Shown here piece after piece: positions 22,592 through 31,321 of a stretch of DNA of 64,000 bases. The position numbers and the translations under genes are program-made. The stretch covers positions 1 through 64,000 of IMG/VR virus record IMGVR_UViG_3300035703_000041; one strand, written 5' to 3'. The DNA is from a virus. The notes below the pieces were generated by a model. The model saw only the letters and a list, made by a program, of their open reading frames with translations. It was not told where the DNA came from and did not search any database. How positions within the stretch are numbered: the stretch's first letter is position 1; each line of letters opens with the position of its first letter.

Positions 22592-23196
22592 TTGCTGTTG
22601 GCAATAAACGCAGGCACCCATTCCAATACTTCTGTGTGCTTTGTTAGAAAATGAAACCCTAGCCCTGCTCCAAAATCTTCTATTCTAAAATAAAACTTTG
22701 ATGCACTTGGATCTATAACATTAAGTATCTCAAACAAATGAGCATCTGACGTTATCTCATCTTCCTCCATTTTAGTTGAAGATGATATGATTATTGGATG
22801 CTTATGAATTCCAAGAATTGCCATAGCTGTTAATTTTTTATTACCTTTGTAGACGACATACTTTTCTTTAAAAAAGTTTAGACATATTGGTGATCTAACA
22901 GGGTTGTTTGGTAATTCTGATATTAAGTATTCAACTGCTGCAACCGTTCGTCGTTTAGTATAATCGCTTGATTGAATAATTTCTTGATAAGAATTATTGT
23001 ATGAGCTTGCTAATGATGTAGGATCTACTTTCAAAAGTTCAAAAGGGTTACAAGACTTAAAGTAAAGTTTGTAACCTTGAGTATTGAAGTAGGGAATAAC
23101 TCCGTCAATAAGCTTGTTAGTTTCAGACTGGTTATTCTCTACTTCGCCAATAAACTTTCCTATATCAAGTAAAATAACTGGATTATTCGTCACCAT
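22588..23196 (-). CDS. Unknown protein downstream of phoH
   Basis: A 202-residue protein, third gene of the minus operon, overlapping the end of phoH by 14 bases. A segment YVVYKGNKKLTAMAILG (around residues 112-128) vaguely recalls the G-x-x-R-x-x-A turn of ParB/sulfiredoxin-like folds, but the rest does not support a firm match. Its tight coupling to phoH suggests related function. Confidence 0.55.
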   Translation of the reverse strand: MVTNNPVILLDIGKFIGEVENNQSETNKLIDGVIPYFNTQGYKLYFKSCNPFELLKVDPTSLASSYNNSYQEIIQSSDYTKRRTVAAVEYLISELPNNPVRSPICLNFFKEKYVVYKGNKKLTAMAILGIHKHPIIISSSTKMEEDEITSDAHLFEILNVIDPSASKFYFRIEDFGAGLGFHFLTKHTEVLEWVPAFIANSN

Positions 23197-23929
23197 AAAT
23201 TTTTAATACTTCTGCTACTGCTGGGTGCCTTTCTATATCTTTATAACCAAATGCAGTCCATCCAATAAATTTACTTTCGCCAAAGCTTTGTAACAAACGG
23301 TCAAAGTCAATTAGACCATTGTCTTCGCCTTTGCGATCTGCCTGCATAACGTCACCTGTAACCACCATGCGTGAACCTTCGCCTAATCGAGTAAGTAACA
23401 TTTTCATCTGGCCCGGTGTAGCGTTTTGCATTTCATCAGCAATTATATAACTGTCTTTGAAAGTGCGTCCACGCATAAATGCCAGTGGGCTTATTTCTAA
23501 TATGCCTTCTTCGAGCATCATTTGTGTATCTTTTGGAGTATAATGTTCGTGCAATACATCAAATATTGGTCGTGTCCATGGTTCCATCTTTTGATTAAGA
23601 TCACCAGGTAAGAATCCATGTTTTTCACCATCAACTCCAACTGCTGGACGAGTTACAATAATTTTCTTTATATCACCTTCTTTGAGTGCTTTAACGGCTG
23701 CTAATACTGCTAACATTGTTTTACCAGTACCAGCAGGACCTGTTGCAAATACTATGCTTAAGTCTGGACTTAATAAGTTATAAATGTAATCTTCTTGTCT
23801 TCTATTTCGCGGAATTAATTCTATGCGCTTATTATGTTTTTTATATTCATTAAAGTTTATAGTGTTATTTGATTGTTTAGTTTCATTGTTTTTAAACTCA
23901 TTCCATGAGCGTTTTGTTTTTCTAGACAA
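23183..23929 (-). CDS. phoH: PhoH-like ATPase
   Basis: A 248-residue P-loop ATPase. Walker A ATGPAGTGKTML is at residues 62-73, the PhoH signature TRPAVGVDGEKHGFLPGD follows near 100-117, and Walker B SYIIADEMQNATPGQ with TGDVMQAD completes it. PhoH is a common marine phage gene; the family has ATPase and RNA-helicase-like features and its role in infection is unresolved. The start is TTG with GGGAGC 9 bases upstream. It is in one operon with a methyltransferase upstream. Confidence 0.9.
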   Translation of the reverse strand: MSRKTKRSWNEFKNNETKQSNNTINFNEYKKHNKRIELIPRNRRQEDYIYNLLSPDLSIVFATGPAGTGKTMLAVLAAVKALKEGDIKKIIVTRPAVGVDGEKHGFLPGDLNQKMEPWTRPIFDVLHEHYTPKDTQMMLEEGILEISPLAFMRGRTFKDSYIIADEMQNATPGQMKMLLTRLGEGSRMVVTGDVMQADRKGEDNGLIDFDRLLQSFGESKFIGWTAFGYKDIERHPAVAEVLKIYGDE

Positions 23930-23951
23930 GTAAATTTGCTCCCATAAATGA

Positions 23952-23980
23952 AGGGCAGCCCTACTAGGGCTAATTGCCCT
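23952..23980. promoter_or_regulatory. Nested hairpin upstream of phoH
   Basis: AGGGCA...TGCCCT encloses an inner hairpin GCCCT-ACT-AGGGC. It lies between the methyltransferase stop and the phoH start on the minus-strand transcript and lacks a T-run, so it looks like an mRNA structure or processing site rather than a terminator. Confidence 0.45.
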
Positions 23981-24045
23981 CCAAAAGTATTTACGGTGTT
24001 TTACAAAACGATTGCTTCAAATGCTACTTTTATAATACTAGCATT

Positions 24046-24777
24046 TTACTTTTCAAAAACAAAGTACAAGCGATTTCCGTTATCTTTTTTAAGTGTAATT
24101 AACTTTACATTGTGATCTTTAGCAAGACGATAAACGCTATCAAAGTCGTAAGGATAAATTTCAATATAAGAACCATTTTTGTGCGTTTCTCCTGGATTTG
24201 CTCGCACATAGACGCGACCACCAGGCGCAGTCAATTCAAATACTTTCTTAAATTTTGCACTCACATCTTCATAACTACCAAAGTTAATACTACCTAAAAC
24301 AAGTACAGCATCATATGTATTAGGTTCTACATTGTAATCGAGAATATCCACCATAAAGTCTGCACTGTTATTGTACTTGTCAATGCCAACTAGGTTTGGA
24401 ATACGTGGTTTAAATTGATTGTAACCACATCCAACATCTAACACTGCTTTAGGATTTTCTTTTAAAACTGTATCAACTAATCCCCACCCGGTGTATTGAT
24501 ATTGATCAGTCTTTGGTTGCCAGATACCTTGTCCCCAAAAACGTTCGCTATACTTCTCATCAATGTTATCTACTAGATTGCGTATTGTTCCACTAAAGTT
24601 TATATCATTTAATCCAAATTCATCTGCACACGCAATTTGAAACTTCTCAAAACGAGCAGGTGTCCAAGGAAGATCGTTTATAAATGTATACTCATGAAAG
24701 GTTAAAGAATTGTATTTTGGTAATTTAAAGCTGTCTTGCAATTTTTCGCTTACGTACCTAAAAATTTTTTTATTCAC
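24046..24777 (-). CDS. SAM-dependent methyltransferase
   Basis: A 243-residue class I methyltransferase. AVLDVGCGYNQFKPR (residues about 113-127) is motif I, NLVGIDKYN motif II, YDAVLVLGSINFG motif IV and APGGRVYVRANPG motif VI. The N-terminal ~100 residues may recognise substrate. The start is GTG 24777 with an AAGGAAA site, downstream of a minus-strand late promoter. The substrate is unknown. Confidence 0.75.
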   Translation of the reverse strand: MNKKIFRYVSEKLQDSFKLPKYNSLTFHEYTFINDLPWTPARFEKFQIACADEFGLNDINFSGTIRNLVDNIDEKYSERFWGQGIWQPKTDQYQYTGWGLVDTVLKENPKAVLDVGCGYNQFKPRIPNLVGIDKYNNSADFMVDILDYNVEPNTYDAVLVLGSINFGSYEDVSAKFKKVFELTAPGGRVYVRANPGETHKNGSYIEIYPYDFDSVYRLAKDHNVKLITLKKDNGNRLYFVFEK

Positions 24778-24793
24778 TAGAAATTTCCTTTAT

Positions 24794-24822
24794 TTGTTAA
24801 AAATCTATTTATAGTATATAAT
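24794..24822 (+). promoter_or_regulatory. Sigma-70-like promoter before sulfotransferase/symporter cluster
   Basis: TTGTTA-N17-TATAAT, 42 bases before the ATG at 24864. It overlaps the minus-strand late promoter, so the two directions share one control region. Confidence 0.5.
24806..24813 (-). promoter_or_regulatory. Late promoter TATAAATA (minus)
   Basis: A perfect T4 late box on the minus strand, 28 bases before the GTG of the methyltransferase gene; it would drive methyltransferase-phoH-22588. Confidence 0.75.
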
Positions 24823-24863
24823 TTTTTATTAATATAAGTAAATTTATTAAAGAAAGCAAAAAA

Positions 24864-25598
24864 ATGACACAGTTAATATGTTTAGCGTACCAACCTGGAT
24901 CTTACGGAAGTTTTACAAGTTGGGTCGTAGATCGCTTTAGTGCAGAACATAAAAAGTATGAAGCAGTAGCAGATGATCCACTATTGCCAGATGGCAGTGG
25001 TCACAAGTATGTAACTTACTGCAAGATTCAAAACAATGACAACTTTATTGCAATGATGGATCATGCAAAGTCAAAGCAAAAACCATGGGGCTATAACATC
25101 TATGCTGGATGGCCTGTTGGGGTGCGTGAAGACATAAACGTTTGCATGATGAAAGCAATTGGCAATCTTAAAGACAACGACAAAATGATCTTAATTGAAT
25201 GTACAAACATGGAGGAACATTTCATTCGTTATCTACGTAATGAGCCAACTATGGATCAAGCACGTTGGTATGGTATGTTAGAGGTGACCGACGAAGAGGA
25301 TTTGTACGTTCGTCTCAAGGTAGACGTGGAAGCAAGACAACTTGCACCTAATTATTACAATAAGAACTTACTACGCATTAACATGCAAGACATTAACTTT
25401 GCTGAGCCATATGTTTTGTTTGATAAAATCACAAATTTTCTTGCGTGGGATATTTGCGACAGAGAACTTTTTGGTGAAATCTTTAATCGCAGACAAAAAC
25501 TTCAGGTGCCATACTATGAGCAGTTGAAAAGAGTAATGACTGGTGATGTTCGCACACCAGCAGAACGTGTAGTTTACAGATACATTAAAGGAGAATAA
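24864..25598 (+). CDS. P-loop / sulfotransferase-like protein A
   Basis: A 244-residue protein. It opens with a strand and phosphate-binding-type loop, ICLAYQPGSYGSFTSWVVDR (residues 4-23), resembling the 5'-PSB loop by which sulfotransferases bind PAPS. A strand MILIECTN near 108 could be the second half of the fold. I do not see the full 3'-phosphate-binding signature, so the family is provisional. It ends one base before the symporter gene and is clearly co-transcribed with it. Confidence 0.5.
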   Translation: MTQLICLAYQPGSYGSFTSWVVDRFSAEHKKYEAVADDPLLPDGSGHKYVTYCKIQNNDNFIAMMDHAKSKQKPWGYNIYAGWPVGVREDINVCMMKAIGNLKDNDKMILIECTNMEEHFIRYLRNEPTMDQARWYGMLEVTDEEDLYVRLKVDVEARQLAPNYYNKNLLRINMQDINFAEPYVLFDKITNFLAWDICDRELFGEIFNRRQKLQVPYYEQLKRVMTGDVRTPAERVVYRYIKGE

Positions 25599-25599
25599 T

Positions 25600-27063
25600 A
25601 TGGATTTCACAACTCTATTCCCGTTGTTTAGTCAATCAACGGGATGGGCAATTGTTGGTCTTTACGGACTAGTAGTTTTAGCATTAACTACATTTTACGT
25701 TAAGGGCTATGCAGATAATAAAACAAGCTTCCTTGTTGCACGCCGTGAGATTGGTGGTGTAGCAGGATCAATGAGTATTGCAGCAGCGTGGGCATGGGCA
25801 CCCGCACTGTTTATTTCTGCCCAGATGGCATATCAAAACGGTATTGCAGGGTTGTTTTGGTTTACCATCGGTAACTTTTTAACACTCATTCTCTTTGGAT
25901 GGTTTGTCCCCAAGATACGAGAACGAATGCCTGAAGGATTTACGCTTGCTGGCTACGTCAAAGAAAAGTTTAGCAACCGTGTACAAAACATCTTCTTGCT
26001 AGAACTTTGGATGCTTGCAAGCTGTGCATTTGCTATTAACGCACTTGCCGGATCAAAAGCAGTCGAGACAATTACTGGTCTTAACTACCACGTAACTAGC
26101 CTTGTACTAGCAGGTATTGCACTTGTTTACGCATTGCGCGGCGGACTTAAGGCATCAGTTGTAACTGAGATCTTCAAAATTGTTGTGCTATGGGCAGGTA
26201 TTATCCTTGTTATTCCTTGGGCTTGGAGTGCAGCAGGTGGCAGCTTAACACTTGCAAATGGCCTAGGCGGTATTACCGGTAATGGCGCTAGCTTAATTAA
26301 CGAGTTTGCGCTTGGTGTATTCATGGCCGTAGGTATGAGTACAGCACTAGGACACTTGGGTGCACCATGGGGTGACAACGGGTTCTATCAACGTGCATTT
26401 GCTATTAAGCAAAATGCAATTAGAAAGGCATTTATTGGTGGTGCGTTTGTATTCGTATTTGTTCCGCTAATGATTGGTTCACTTGGTTTCCTTGCAGCAG
26501 GCATGGGCTTACAGATTCCTAAGGAACTTGTAGGCATGACAACTGTTATTACAATTGGTAGCGTACTACCAAGCTGGACAGTGTTAGTACTTGTATTCAT
26601 GTTGCTTGCAGGTCTAGTTGCAGTTCTTGACAGTCAACTTAACAGTGCTGCAAGTCTTGTAGGACATGACATTAAGAACAAGTTTAGCAGTGATACTTCT
26701 GAGACTGCAAACATTCGCTGGTCACGCGCTGGTATGTTTGCGTTAGCTGCAATGGCACTTAGTATTGCAAATTGGCCTGGCATGACTCTACTAACAATCT
26801 TCTTGTTCTTTGGTGTTATGAGAGCAACTGTTTGGTGGCCAATGATGCTACATCTATGGAAACCAAACTTAATTACTGAACGTGGTATGTTCTGGGGTAT
26901 CGTAATCGCATTCGTGCTTGGGTTCCCAACATTCGTTTACGGTCAACAATTTGGCGGCGGTGCAAATCTAACTATGATTGGTACACTTGTAGCAATCTTT
27001 GGTTCAGGCGCACTTGCTTACCTTATCAGCAAGTTGGATAATAAGAAGTTAGCACATGCCTAA
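25600..27063 (+). CDS. Sodium:solute symporter (SSS family)
   Basis: A 487-residue polytopic membrane protein with about 12-13 predicted membrane segments. The SSS signature features are visible: SFLVARREIGGVAGSMSIAA near the start (substrate/Na+ site), GFTLAGYVKEKF, YALRGGLKASVVTEIFK and the later LAGLVAVLDSQLNSAASLVGHD. The family imports sugars, amino acids, urea or organic acids with Na+. Full length is unusual for a phage. It has an AAGGAG site, follows gene 24864 by one base and overlaps the next gene by 8 bases. The substrate is unknown. Confidence 0.88.
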   Translation: MDFTTLFPLFSQSTGWAIVGLYGLVVLALTTFYVKGYADNKTSFLVARREIGGVAGSMSIAAAWAWAPALFISAQMAYQNGIAGLFWFTIGNFLTLILFGWFVPKIRERMPEGFTLAGYVKEKFSNRVQNIFLLELWMLASCAFAINALAGSKAVETITGLNYHVTSLVLAGIALVYALRGGLKASVVTEIFKIVVLWAGIILVIPWAWSAAGGSLTLANGLGGITGNGASLINEFALGVFMAVGMSTALGHLGAPWGDNGFYQRAFAIKQNAIRKAFIGGAFVFVFVPLMIGSLGFLAAGMGLQIPKELVGMTTVITIGSVLPSWTVLVLVFMLLAGLVAVLDSQLNSAASLVGHDIKNKFSSDTSETANIRWSRAGMFALAAMALSIANWPGMTLLTIFLFFGVMRATVWWPMMLHLWKPNLITERGMFWGIVIAFVLGFPTFVYGQQFGGGANLTMIGTLVAIFGSGALAYLISKLDNKKLAHA

Positions 27064-27682
27064 CAAATATATATTCGTTGCCGGCGCACCGGGCTCCAAA
27101 TGGAGCTCGGTCGTCAAAAACATTTATTACAGTCCTAGCATTGATCGTAGCGACTACAGCGATGATAGAACTTATTATCACAGTGCGTGGGGTAAACCAG
27201 AGTTAATGCATTTAGGTGCATACTACGATCCAGGCATGGAGTTTGGCAAAAAGTTTATGCGACTTCCGTTAATGGAAACTAAAGACGCAGAACAAGAATT
27301 TAATCGACCATTTAATGGCAAAGGTTCGCGTATAGTTAAGAGCCATGTGTTTTGTCACTACTTAGATTATCTTAAACACACTTGGCTAGATTCACCAATT
27401 GTATTAGTACATAGACCAAATGATGCATGTCTAGGTTGGTGGGTACGTTGTGGACAGTTTGACATTACGTATCCTAACTATCAATACTACAGCAATCTAC
27501 AAATGATGGCTATGCATATTGACCAACAAAACGCAGACATGTTAAAGTATTGCGTTGAAAATGATGTTGATTTTGATGTTGAAGACAATTACGATTTATG
27601 CGATCGTCTTGGTATTGAACGACCATCTATCGAATACAAACAAAACTATGCACAATGCGATATAAGGGTAGCAATAGTATGA
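27056..27682 (+). CDS. P-loop / sulfotransferase-like protein B
   Basis: A 208-residue protein. IFVAGAPGSKWSSVVKNIYY (residues 5-24) is a P-loop or PSB-type loop, and SPIVLVHRPNDACLGWWV near 117-134 resembles the sulfotransferase 3'-phosphate site (strand, then R-x-P, then a Trp-rich helix). It overlaps the symporter gene by 8 bases, so translation is coupled. Sulfation of a glycan or metabolite is inference. Confidence 0.55.
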   Translation: MPNKYIFVAGAPGSKWSSVVKNIYYSPSIDRSDYSDDRTYYHSAWGKPELMHLGAYYDPGMEFGKKFMRLPLMETKDAEQEFNRPFNGKGSRIVKSHVFCHYLDYLKHTWLDSPIVLVHRPNDACLGWWVRCGQFDITYPNYQYYSNLQMMAMHIDQQNADMLKYCVENDVDFDVEDNYDLCDRLGIERPSIEYKQNYAQCDIRVAIV

Positions 27683-28305
27683 AAATGATTATACTATTTG
27701 GTCCTCAAGGATCTGGTAACCACTTGTTTGGTAAAATCTTTAGTATGCATCCAGCAGTGCATGGATGGAAAGATTCTTTAAAACCTGATGGGTATTTTAT
27801 TCCACACTATAAAGAACCCTTTAACTGGTATTGGAATAATATAGATAAGATCGACATTGATATAATGGGCGGTAAGGATTATGCTGTAACAAGTATTAGC
27901 GCGCCTTATATTGAAAACTGGTTACCTAAAATTCCACCTGTACATGATTTTATGAAAGCAGTAGAGAATCTTGGCATTACTGTACAGCCTGTTGTTATTT
28001 CAAGAGATCAAAACATTCTTACACATCAGCAAACACGAGTACGAGGCGGACCAACGTGGGGCTGCGTTACACAATTAATACAGCACATGATTACTCCACC
28101 ATTTTTTGTTAACCAAGAAGCACTTTATTTGTACCGTAGACATTATATCAGAAGTTTACAGCATTGGTTAGATTTCCCGTTGGCATGGGATGATCCACAA
28201 GTTGATGAAATTTTAAAACAAGATGCAAATGAAAAATATGTTCATGCCGCTGATAGTTGGTGGCTGGATGAGCACTTAAAAAACATTCTAACTCCCCCAA
28301 ACTAA
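27679..28305 (+). CDS. P-loop / sulfotransferase-like protein C
   Basis: A 208-residue protein starting ATG 27679, which overlaps the previous stop (ATGA). IILFGPQGSGNHLFGKIFSM (residues 4-23) is the phosphate-binding loop, very like sulfotransferases (P-x-G-S-x-x-x-L). TVQPVVISRDQNILTHQQ near 106 may be the cofactor-binding Arg/Ser site. Third in the series of such proteins around the symporter. Confidence 0.55.
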   Translation: MKMIILFGPQGSGNHLFGKIFSMHPAVHGWKDSLKPDGYFIPHYKEPFNWYWNNIDKIDIDIMGGKDYAVTSISAPYIENWLPKIPPVHDFMKAVENLGITVQPVVISRDQNILTHQQTRVRGGPTWGCVTQLIQHMITPPFFVNQEALYLYRRHYIRSLQHWLDFPLAWDDPQVDEILKQDANEKYVHAADSWWLDEHLKNILTPPN

Positions 28306-28316
28306 TTTGACTTTTT

Positions 28317-28324
28317 AATAAATA
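28317..28324 (+). promoter_or_regulatory. Late promoter AATAAATA
   Basis: A late box with a 5-base gap to the next ATG, putting the A of ATG exactly at the predicted +1; no ribosome site is present. Confidence 0.7.
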
Positions 28325-28329
28325 CTACT

Positions 28330-28923
28330 ATGGATATTAAAGACGCTATAAAAAATACCAAAACTATCTATATGAGTAATAGTAGTTTAAATGTATTACT
28401 TGATTTTGAGCGAGTTATAGATGAGCTCGATCTATATGTGTTTGATAATTGGGAAAAAGGCGAATTAGTTGAAGGCCCAGTTATTGAAAAATATTGGGTT
28501 AGATGTAAATTTATGTGGCCACGCAAAATGATGCCAGATCCAAATGGTGCTGAAAGATTGCTTCCATATGGATGTAAAGTAACTTATGAAAAAACTAACA
28601 TACAAATACCTACTAAAGTCAAAGAACCAGATGATTTTAGACCTGATGGTAGTCGCAAAGGCAAGTTAATTGAAGTTCCAGTTTGGTTAGTTGATATTAA
28701 AATGCCTAAAGAATTAATTGCAGATATTGAACAGGGTAGCTTAGAAATTGCTGGTGAAGATATGGATCTTGAAGATATCCAAAACGCTTACCAGCAGGGC
28801 ATTGATCAACAAGCCAATGTTCAAAAAGAAGATGAATCTAATTTTGCTCCAGAAGCTGGAGCAGAACTAGGTATGGGTGCTCCAGAACAAGCAATTCCAG
28901 GAGGACTACCAGGTGTCGCTTAA
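28330..28923 (+). CDS. Late protein, unknown, probably virion-related
   Basis: A 197-residue protein. Residues 20-130 form a conserved-looking globular region (LDLYVFDNWEKGELVEGP, VRCKFMWPRKMMPDP, PVWLVDIKMPKEL); the C-terminus is acidic then Gly/Pro/Ala-rich. It is transcribed from a late promoter with a leaderless start and lies upstream of holin-like genes. I recognise the outline from marine T4-like phages but know no function. Confidence 0.6.
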   Translation: MDIKDAIKNTKTIYMSNSSLNVLLDFERVIDELDLYVFDNWEKGELVEGPVIEKYWVRCKFMWPRKMMPDPNGAERLLPYGCKVTYEKTNIQIPTKVKEPDDFRPDGSRKGKLIEVPVWLVDIKMPKELIADIEQGSLEIAGEDMDLEDIQNAYQQGIDQQANVQKEDESNFAPEAGAELGMGAPEQAIPGGLPGVA

Positions 28924-29446
28924 AAAATTGGAACTTAAAGATAGTATTTGGGATACAATACACGTTGACGAATACAAAGCTAAAATGGGTGATGACGCAG
29001 ACGTGATTGTTCTTAGCTTTAAGTCTAAGTATAAAGATCAAGCATGGGATCTAGTTAACTTTTTGGAAAAAGGGTATGAATGGATCCTTGATGCAGATGT
29101 TAGTGCTGGCGAATTAGAAGATGGCGGATACTTGGTTTTTATTGAAGCACTACGCAGACCAACTATACCTAATAAAATACTAAAACTACTCGATGATATG
29201 GCTAATTTAACTGGATTAAAACCAGAAGAATATCGCTTACAATACCATAAAGAAATAAGTTACGTTCCGTTAACTATGGAAAATATAACAAATAAGGTTC
29301 CATTAGAACCACGTAAGTATAAAAAAATGCATAAGAGTCAAGATGATGTTGAACTTGAAAATATGCAAATGGCAGCTGGGTTAGCACCTAAGACTGAAGA
29401 AACAACAGATCCTGAAATTAAGCACTTTGTTAATTTAAGCAAGTAG
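28913..29446 (+). CDS. Late protein, unknown, paired with 28330
   Basis: A 177-residue protein. GTG 28913 is preferred because GGAGG lies 8 bases upstream; it overlaps the previous gene. The start MSLKKLELKDSIWDTIHVDEY is followed by a central domain (IVLSFKSKYKDQAWDLVNFLEKGYEWILDADVSAGE would be the core, residues about 33-68) and a disordered tail. No function recognised. Confidence 0.55.
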   Translation: MSLKKLELKDSIWDTIHVDEYKAKMGDDADVIVLSFKSKYKDQAWDLVNFLEKGYEWILDADVSAGELEDGGYLVFIEALRRPTIPNKILKLLDDMANLTGLKPEEYRLQYHKEISYVPLTMENITNKVPLEPRKYKKMHKSQDDVELENMQMAAGLAPKTEETTDPEIKHFVNLSK

Positions 29447-29447
29447 C

Positions 29448-29455
29448 TATAAATA
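29448..29455 (+). promoter_or_regulatory. Late promoter TATAAATA
   Basis: A perfect T4 late box 29 bases before the next ATG, with an AAAGGAG ribosome site in between. Confidence 0.8.
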
Positions 29456-29484
29456 ATAATATAATAAAATAAAGGAGCCAACAA

Positions 29485-29802
29485 ATGGCTACTAGGAGAT
29501 CTGAAACTTGGATCCAGTATTACTGGCGCCCAGCAATGGCATGGCAATATTTTGTTGTTTGCATATTTGACTTTTTCCTTGCACCAATATTAACTGGGGT
29601 ATTTCACTATTTAAATGGTAGTGCATATGAACCATGGCAACCACTTACTTTAACTAACGGTGGATTATATCATTTAGCTATGGGAACAATAGTTGGCGTT
29701 GCTGCTTGGAGTAGAACTAAAGAAAAAATACAAAAAATGTTAATGGATGGTACTACTTTTGAGTCACAAGAAGAAACAACAACACAAACAATAAAAAAGT
29801 AA
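29485..29802 (+). CDS. Holin-like membrane protein 1
   Basis: A 105-residue protein with two hydrophobic segments (about 20-41, WQYFVVCIFDFFLAPILTG; about 57-75, GGLYHLAMGTIVGVAAW) and a charged C-terminal tail. The size, late promoter and adjacency to another small membrane protein fit holin/antiholin pairs. No motif proves this, and I see no lysis endolysin adjacent. Confidence 0.5.
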   Translation: MATRRSETWIQYYWRPAMAWQYFVVCIFDFFLAPILTGVFHYLNGSAYEPWQPLTLTNGGLYHLAMGTIVGVAAWSRTKEKIQKMLMDGTTFESQEETTTQTIKK

Positions 29803-29815
29803 TTAGGGGAAATAA

Positions 29816-30391
29816 ATGATTACATTAATCTCTACGATATTTGGTGTATTATCAGGATTATTGCCAAATGTCATTAAAATATTTGAAAAAAGGTTAGATT
29901 ATAAGCATGAAATCGAACTCACTAAAATCAAAATGGATGCAGCTCGAGAAGGTCTCATACTACAGCTCCAAATTGAAGGCATTAAAGCGGATACTGCGGA
30001 GGGAGAATCTATTCGCAAGCATGATAGCGATATTGAGTATACTGGCTTTTGGGGAGCATTACGAGCTTCTATCAGGCCAACCATTACCTACGCTTTCTTC
30101 GCTTTATTCGTTGGCATTAAAATAGCAGCGTTTATGGTATTAGTAGATCGCGGTGCTTCACCAACTGAACTATTAACATTAGTTTGGGATAGCGAAACAA
30201 TGGCAATATTCTCAGCTATTATTGGTTTCTGGTTTGGTAGCCGCGCTATTGAAAAGTTTGGAAACTTCTATACTGGCACAACATTCAGTTTAGCTTCAAA
30301 ACAAGGTGTTAGCGCAGTTACAATGAATGCAAAACCTTTGTCTGTACCTGTTAAAAAAGCAGCACCAAAGAAGCGAACTAAAAGAAATTAG
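29816..30391 (+). CDS. Holin-like membrane protein 2 (3TM type)
   Basis: A 191-residue protein: an N-terminal hydrophobic segment, an amphipathic helix (KIMDAAREGL region), then two membrane segments (YAFFALFVGIKIAAFMV and MAIFSAIIGFWFGSRAIEK), with a basic C-terminus (KKAAPKKRTKRN). The block GALRASIRPTIT-YAFFALFVG...ETMAIFSAIIGFWFGSRA resembles 3-TM holins of gene-transfer-agent/phage type. Late operon with 29485. Confidence 0.6.
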   Translation: MITLISTIFGVLSGLLPNVIKIFEKRLDYKHEIELTKIKMDAAREGLILQLQIEGIKADTAEGESIRKHDSDIEYTGFWGALRASIRPTITYAFFALFVGIKIAAFMVLVDRGASPTELLTLVWDSETMAIFSAIIGFWFGSRAIEKFGNFYTGTTFSLASKQGVSAVTMNAKPLSVPVKKAAPKKRTKRN

Positions 30392-30403
30392 TTTTTACTT
30401 GCA

Positions 30404-30446
30404 GGATCACGCGCGATAGCATAAATTATTATATCATGCGTGATCC
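30404..30446 (+). promoter_or_regulatory. Start-codon hairpin enclosing a late-type box (dnaJ)
   Basis: A perfect 9-bp inverted repeat GGATCACGC/GCGTGATCC whose right arm overlaps the dnaJ ATG (30436). A CATAAATT box lies in the loop (30420-30427). Read-through transcripts would hide the start; transcripts begun inside the loop would not. Confidence 0.6.
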
Positions 30447-31305
30447 TTATCAAACACTTGGCGTACAAAGAACTGCTACCCCTGAAGAAATTAAAGCAGC
30501 TTATCGTAAATTAGCAAAACAGTATCACCCTGATCTTGGTGGCGATCCTGAAAAGTTTAAAGAACTAAACGAAGCTAACGATATACTAAGCGATCCTAAT
30601 AAAAAAGCTCAGTATGATATGGGCGGGTTTAACTATCAAAACTTTAATCCTGGCGCACAAGCATATAGAAGTGGCACCCACTTCCACTTTGAGGACATAT
30701 TCTCAAACGAAGACTTTATGAATATCTTTGCTCAAGCAGCAGGATTTCCAGGTGGACGTCGCAGACCAAAAAATAGTAATATCAGGATTCGAATGAATGT
30801 TACACTTGAATCTATATTACAAGAACAAATCAAAACAATTGATATCAACACATCCACAGGCAGCAAACAAGTTGAAATCAAAATTCCTGCAGGCATTCAC
30901 GATGGAGCAATCATAACATATAGAGGCATGGGACAAAACACTTATTCAGATCAACCAGCTGGGGATCTAATGGTTGAAGTTACAATAGCACCACACGAAC
31001 GATTTGTAAGAATGAATGAAGATCTTCATTCAAACATCACGCTTGATTGTTTCAAGGCTACACTTGGTACTGTAATGGAATTTACAACTATTAGAAATAA
31101 AAGAGTTAAAGTAACTATACCAGCTGGTAGTCAAAATGGCACTGTGCTACGTTTGCCAAGTGAAGGATTGCCAAGTATGAATAGAAACAAATATGTTGGC
31201 AGTCAGTACTTAAAAATTAATGTTTCAATTCCAAACAATTTGACTAATGAACAAATTGATTTAGTAAAAAAGATCGTTGACATACAAAACGGTTTAAATA
31301 CTTAA
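30436..31305 (+). CDS. dnaJ: DnaJ/CbpA-like co-chaperone
   Basis: A 289-residue protein. The J domain is at residues 1-65 with the essential HPD at 31-33 (QYHPDLGG); a Gly/Phe/Asn linker follows, then two C-terminal substrate-binding beta domains (IDINTSTGSKQVEIKIPAGI and GTVMEFTTIRNKRVKVTIPAG). No zinc finger is present, as in CbpA/DnaJ class II. It would stimulate host DnaK. ClpA follows with its own promoter. No ribosome site; the start lies in a hairpin. Confidence 0.9.
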   Translation: MRDPYQTLGVQRTATPEEIKAAYRKLAKQYHPDLGGDPEKFKELNEANDILSDPNKKAQYDMGGFNYQNFNPGAQAYRSGTHFHFEDIFSNEDFMNIFAQAAGFPGGRRRPKNSNIRIRMNVTLESILQEQIKTIDINTSTGSKQVEIKIPAGIHDGAIITYRGMGQNTYSDQPAGDLMVEVTIAPHERFVRMNEDLHSNITLDCFKATLGTVMEFTTIRNKRVKVTIPAGSQNGTVLRLPSEGLPSMNRNKYVGSQYLKINVSIPNNLTNEQIDLVKKIVDIQNGLNT

Positions 31306-31321
31306 TAGTACAATATATCGC

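Noticed and set aside
22588-23196. ParB-like nuclease assignment
   Set aside because: A single short segment recalls the fold, and the other motifs (such as G-H-x-R) are missing.
23952-23980. Terminator upstream of phoH
   Set aside because: The nested hairpin has no T-run on either strand, so it is reported as an RNA structure only.
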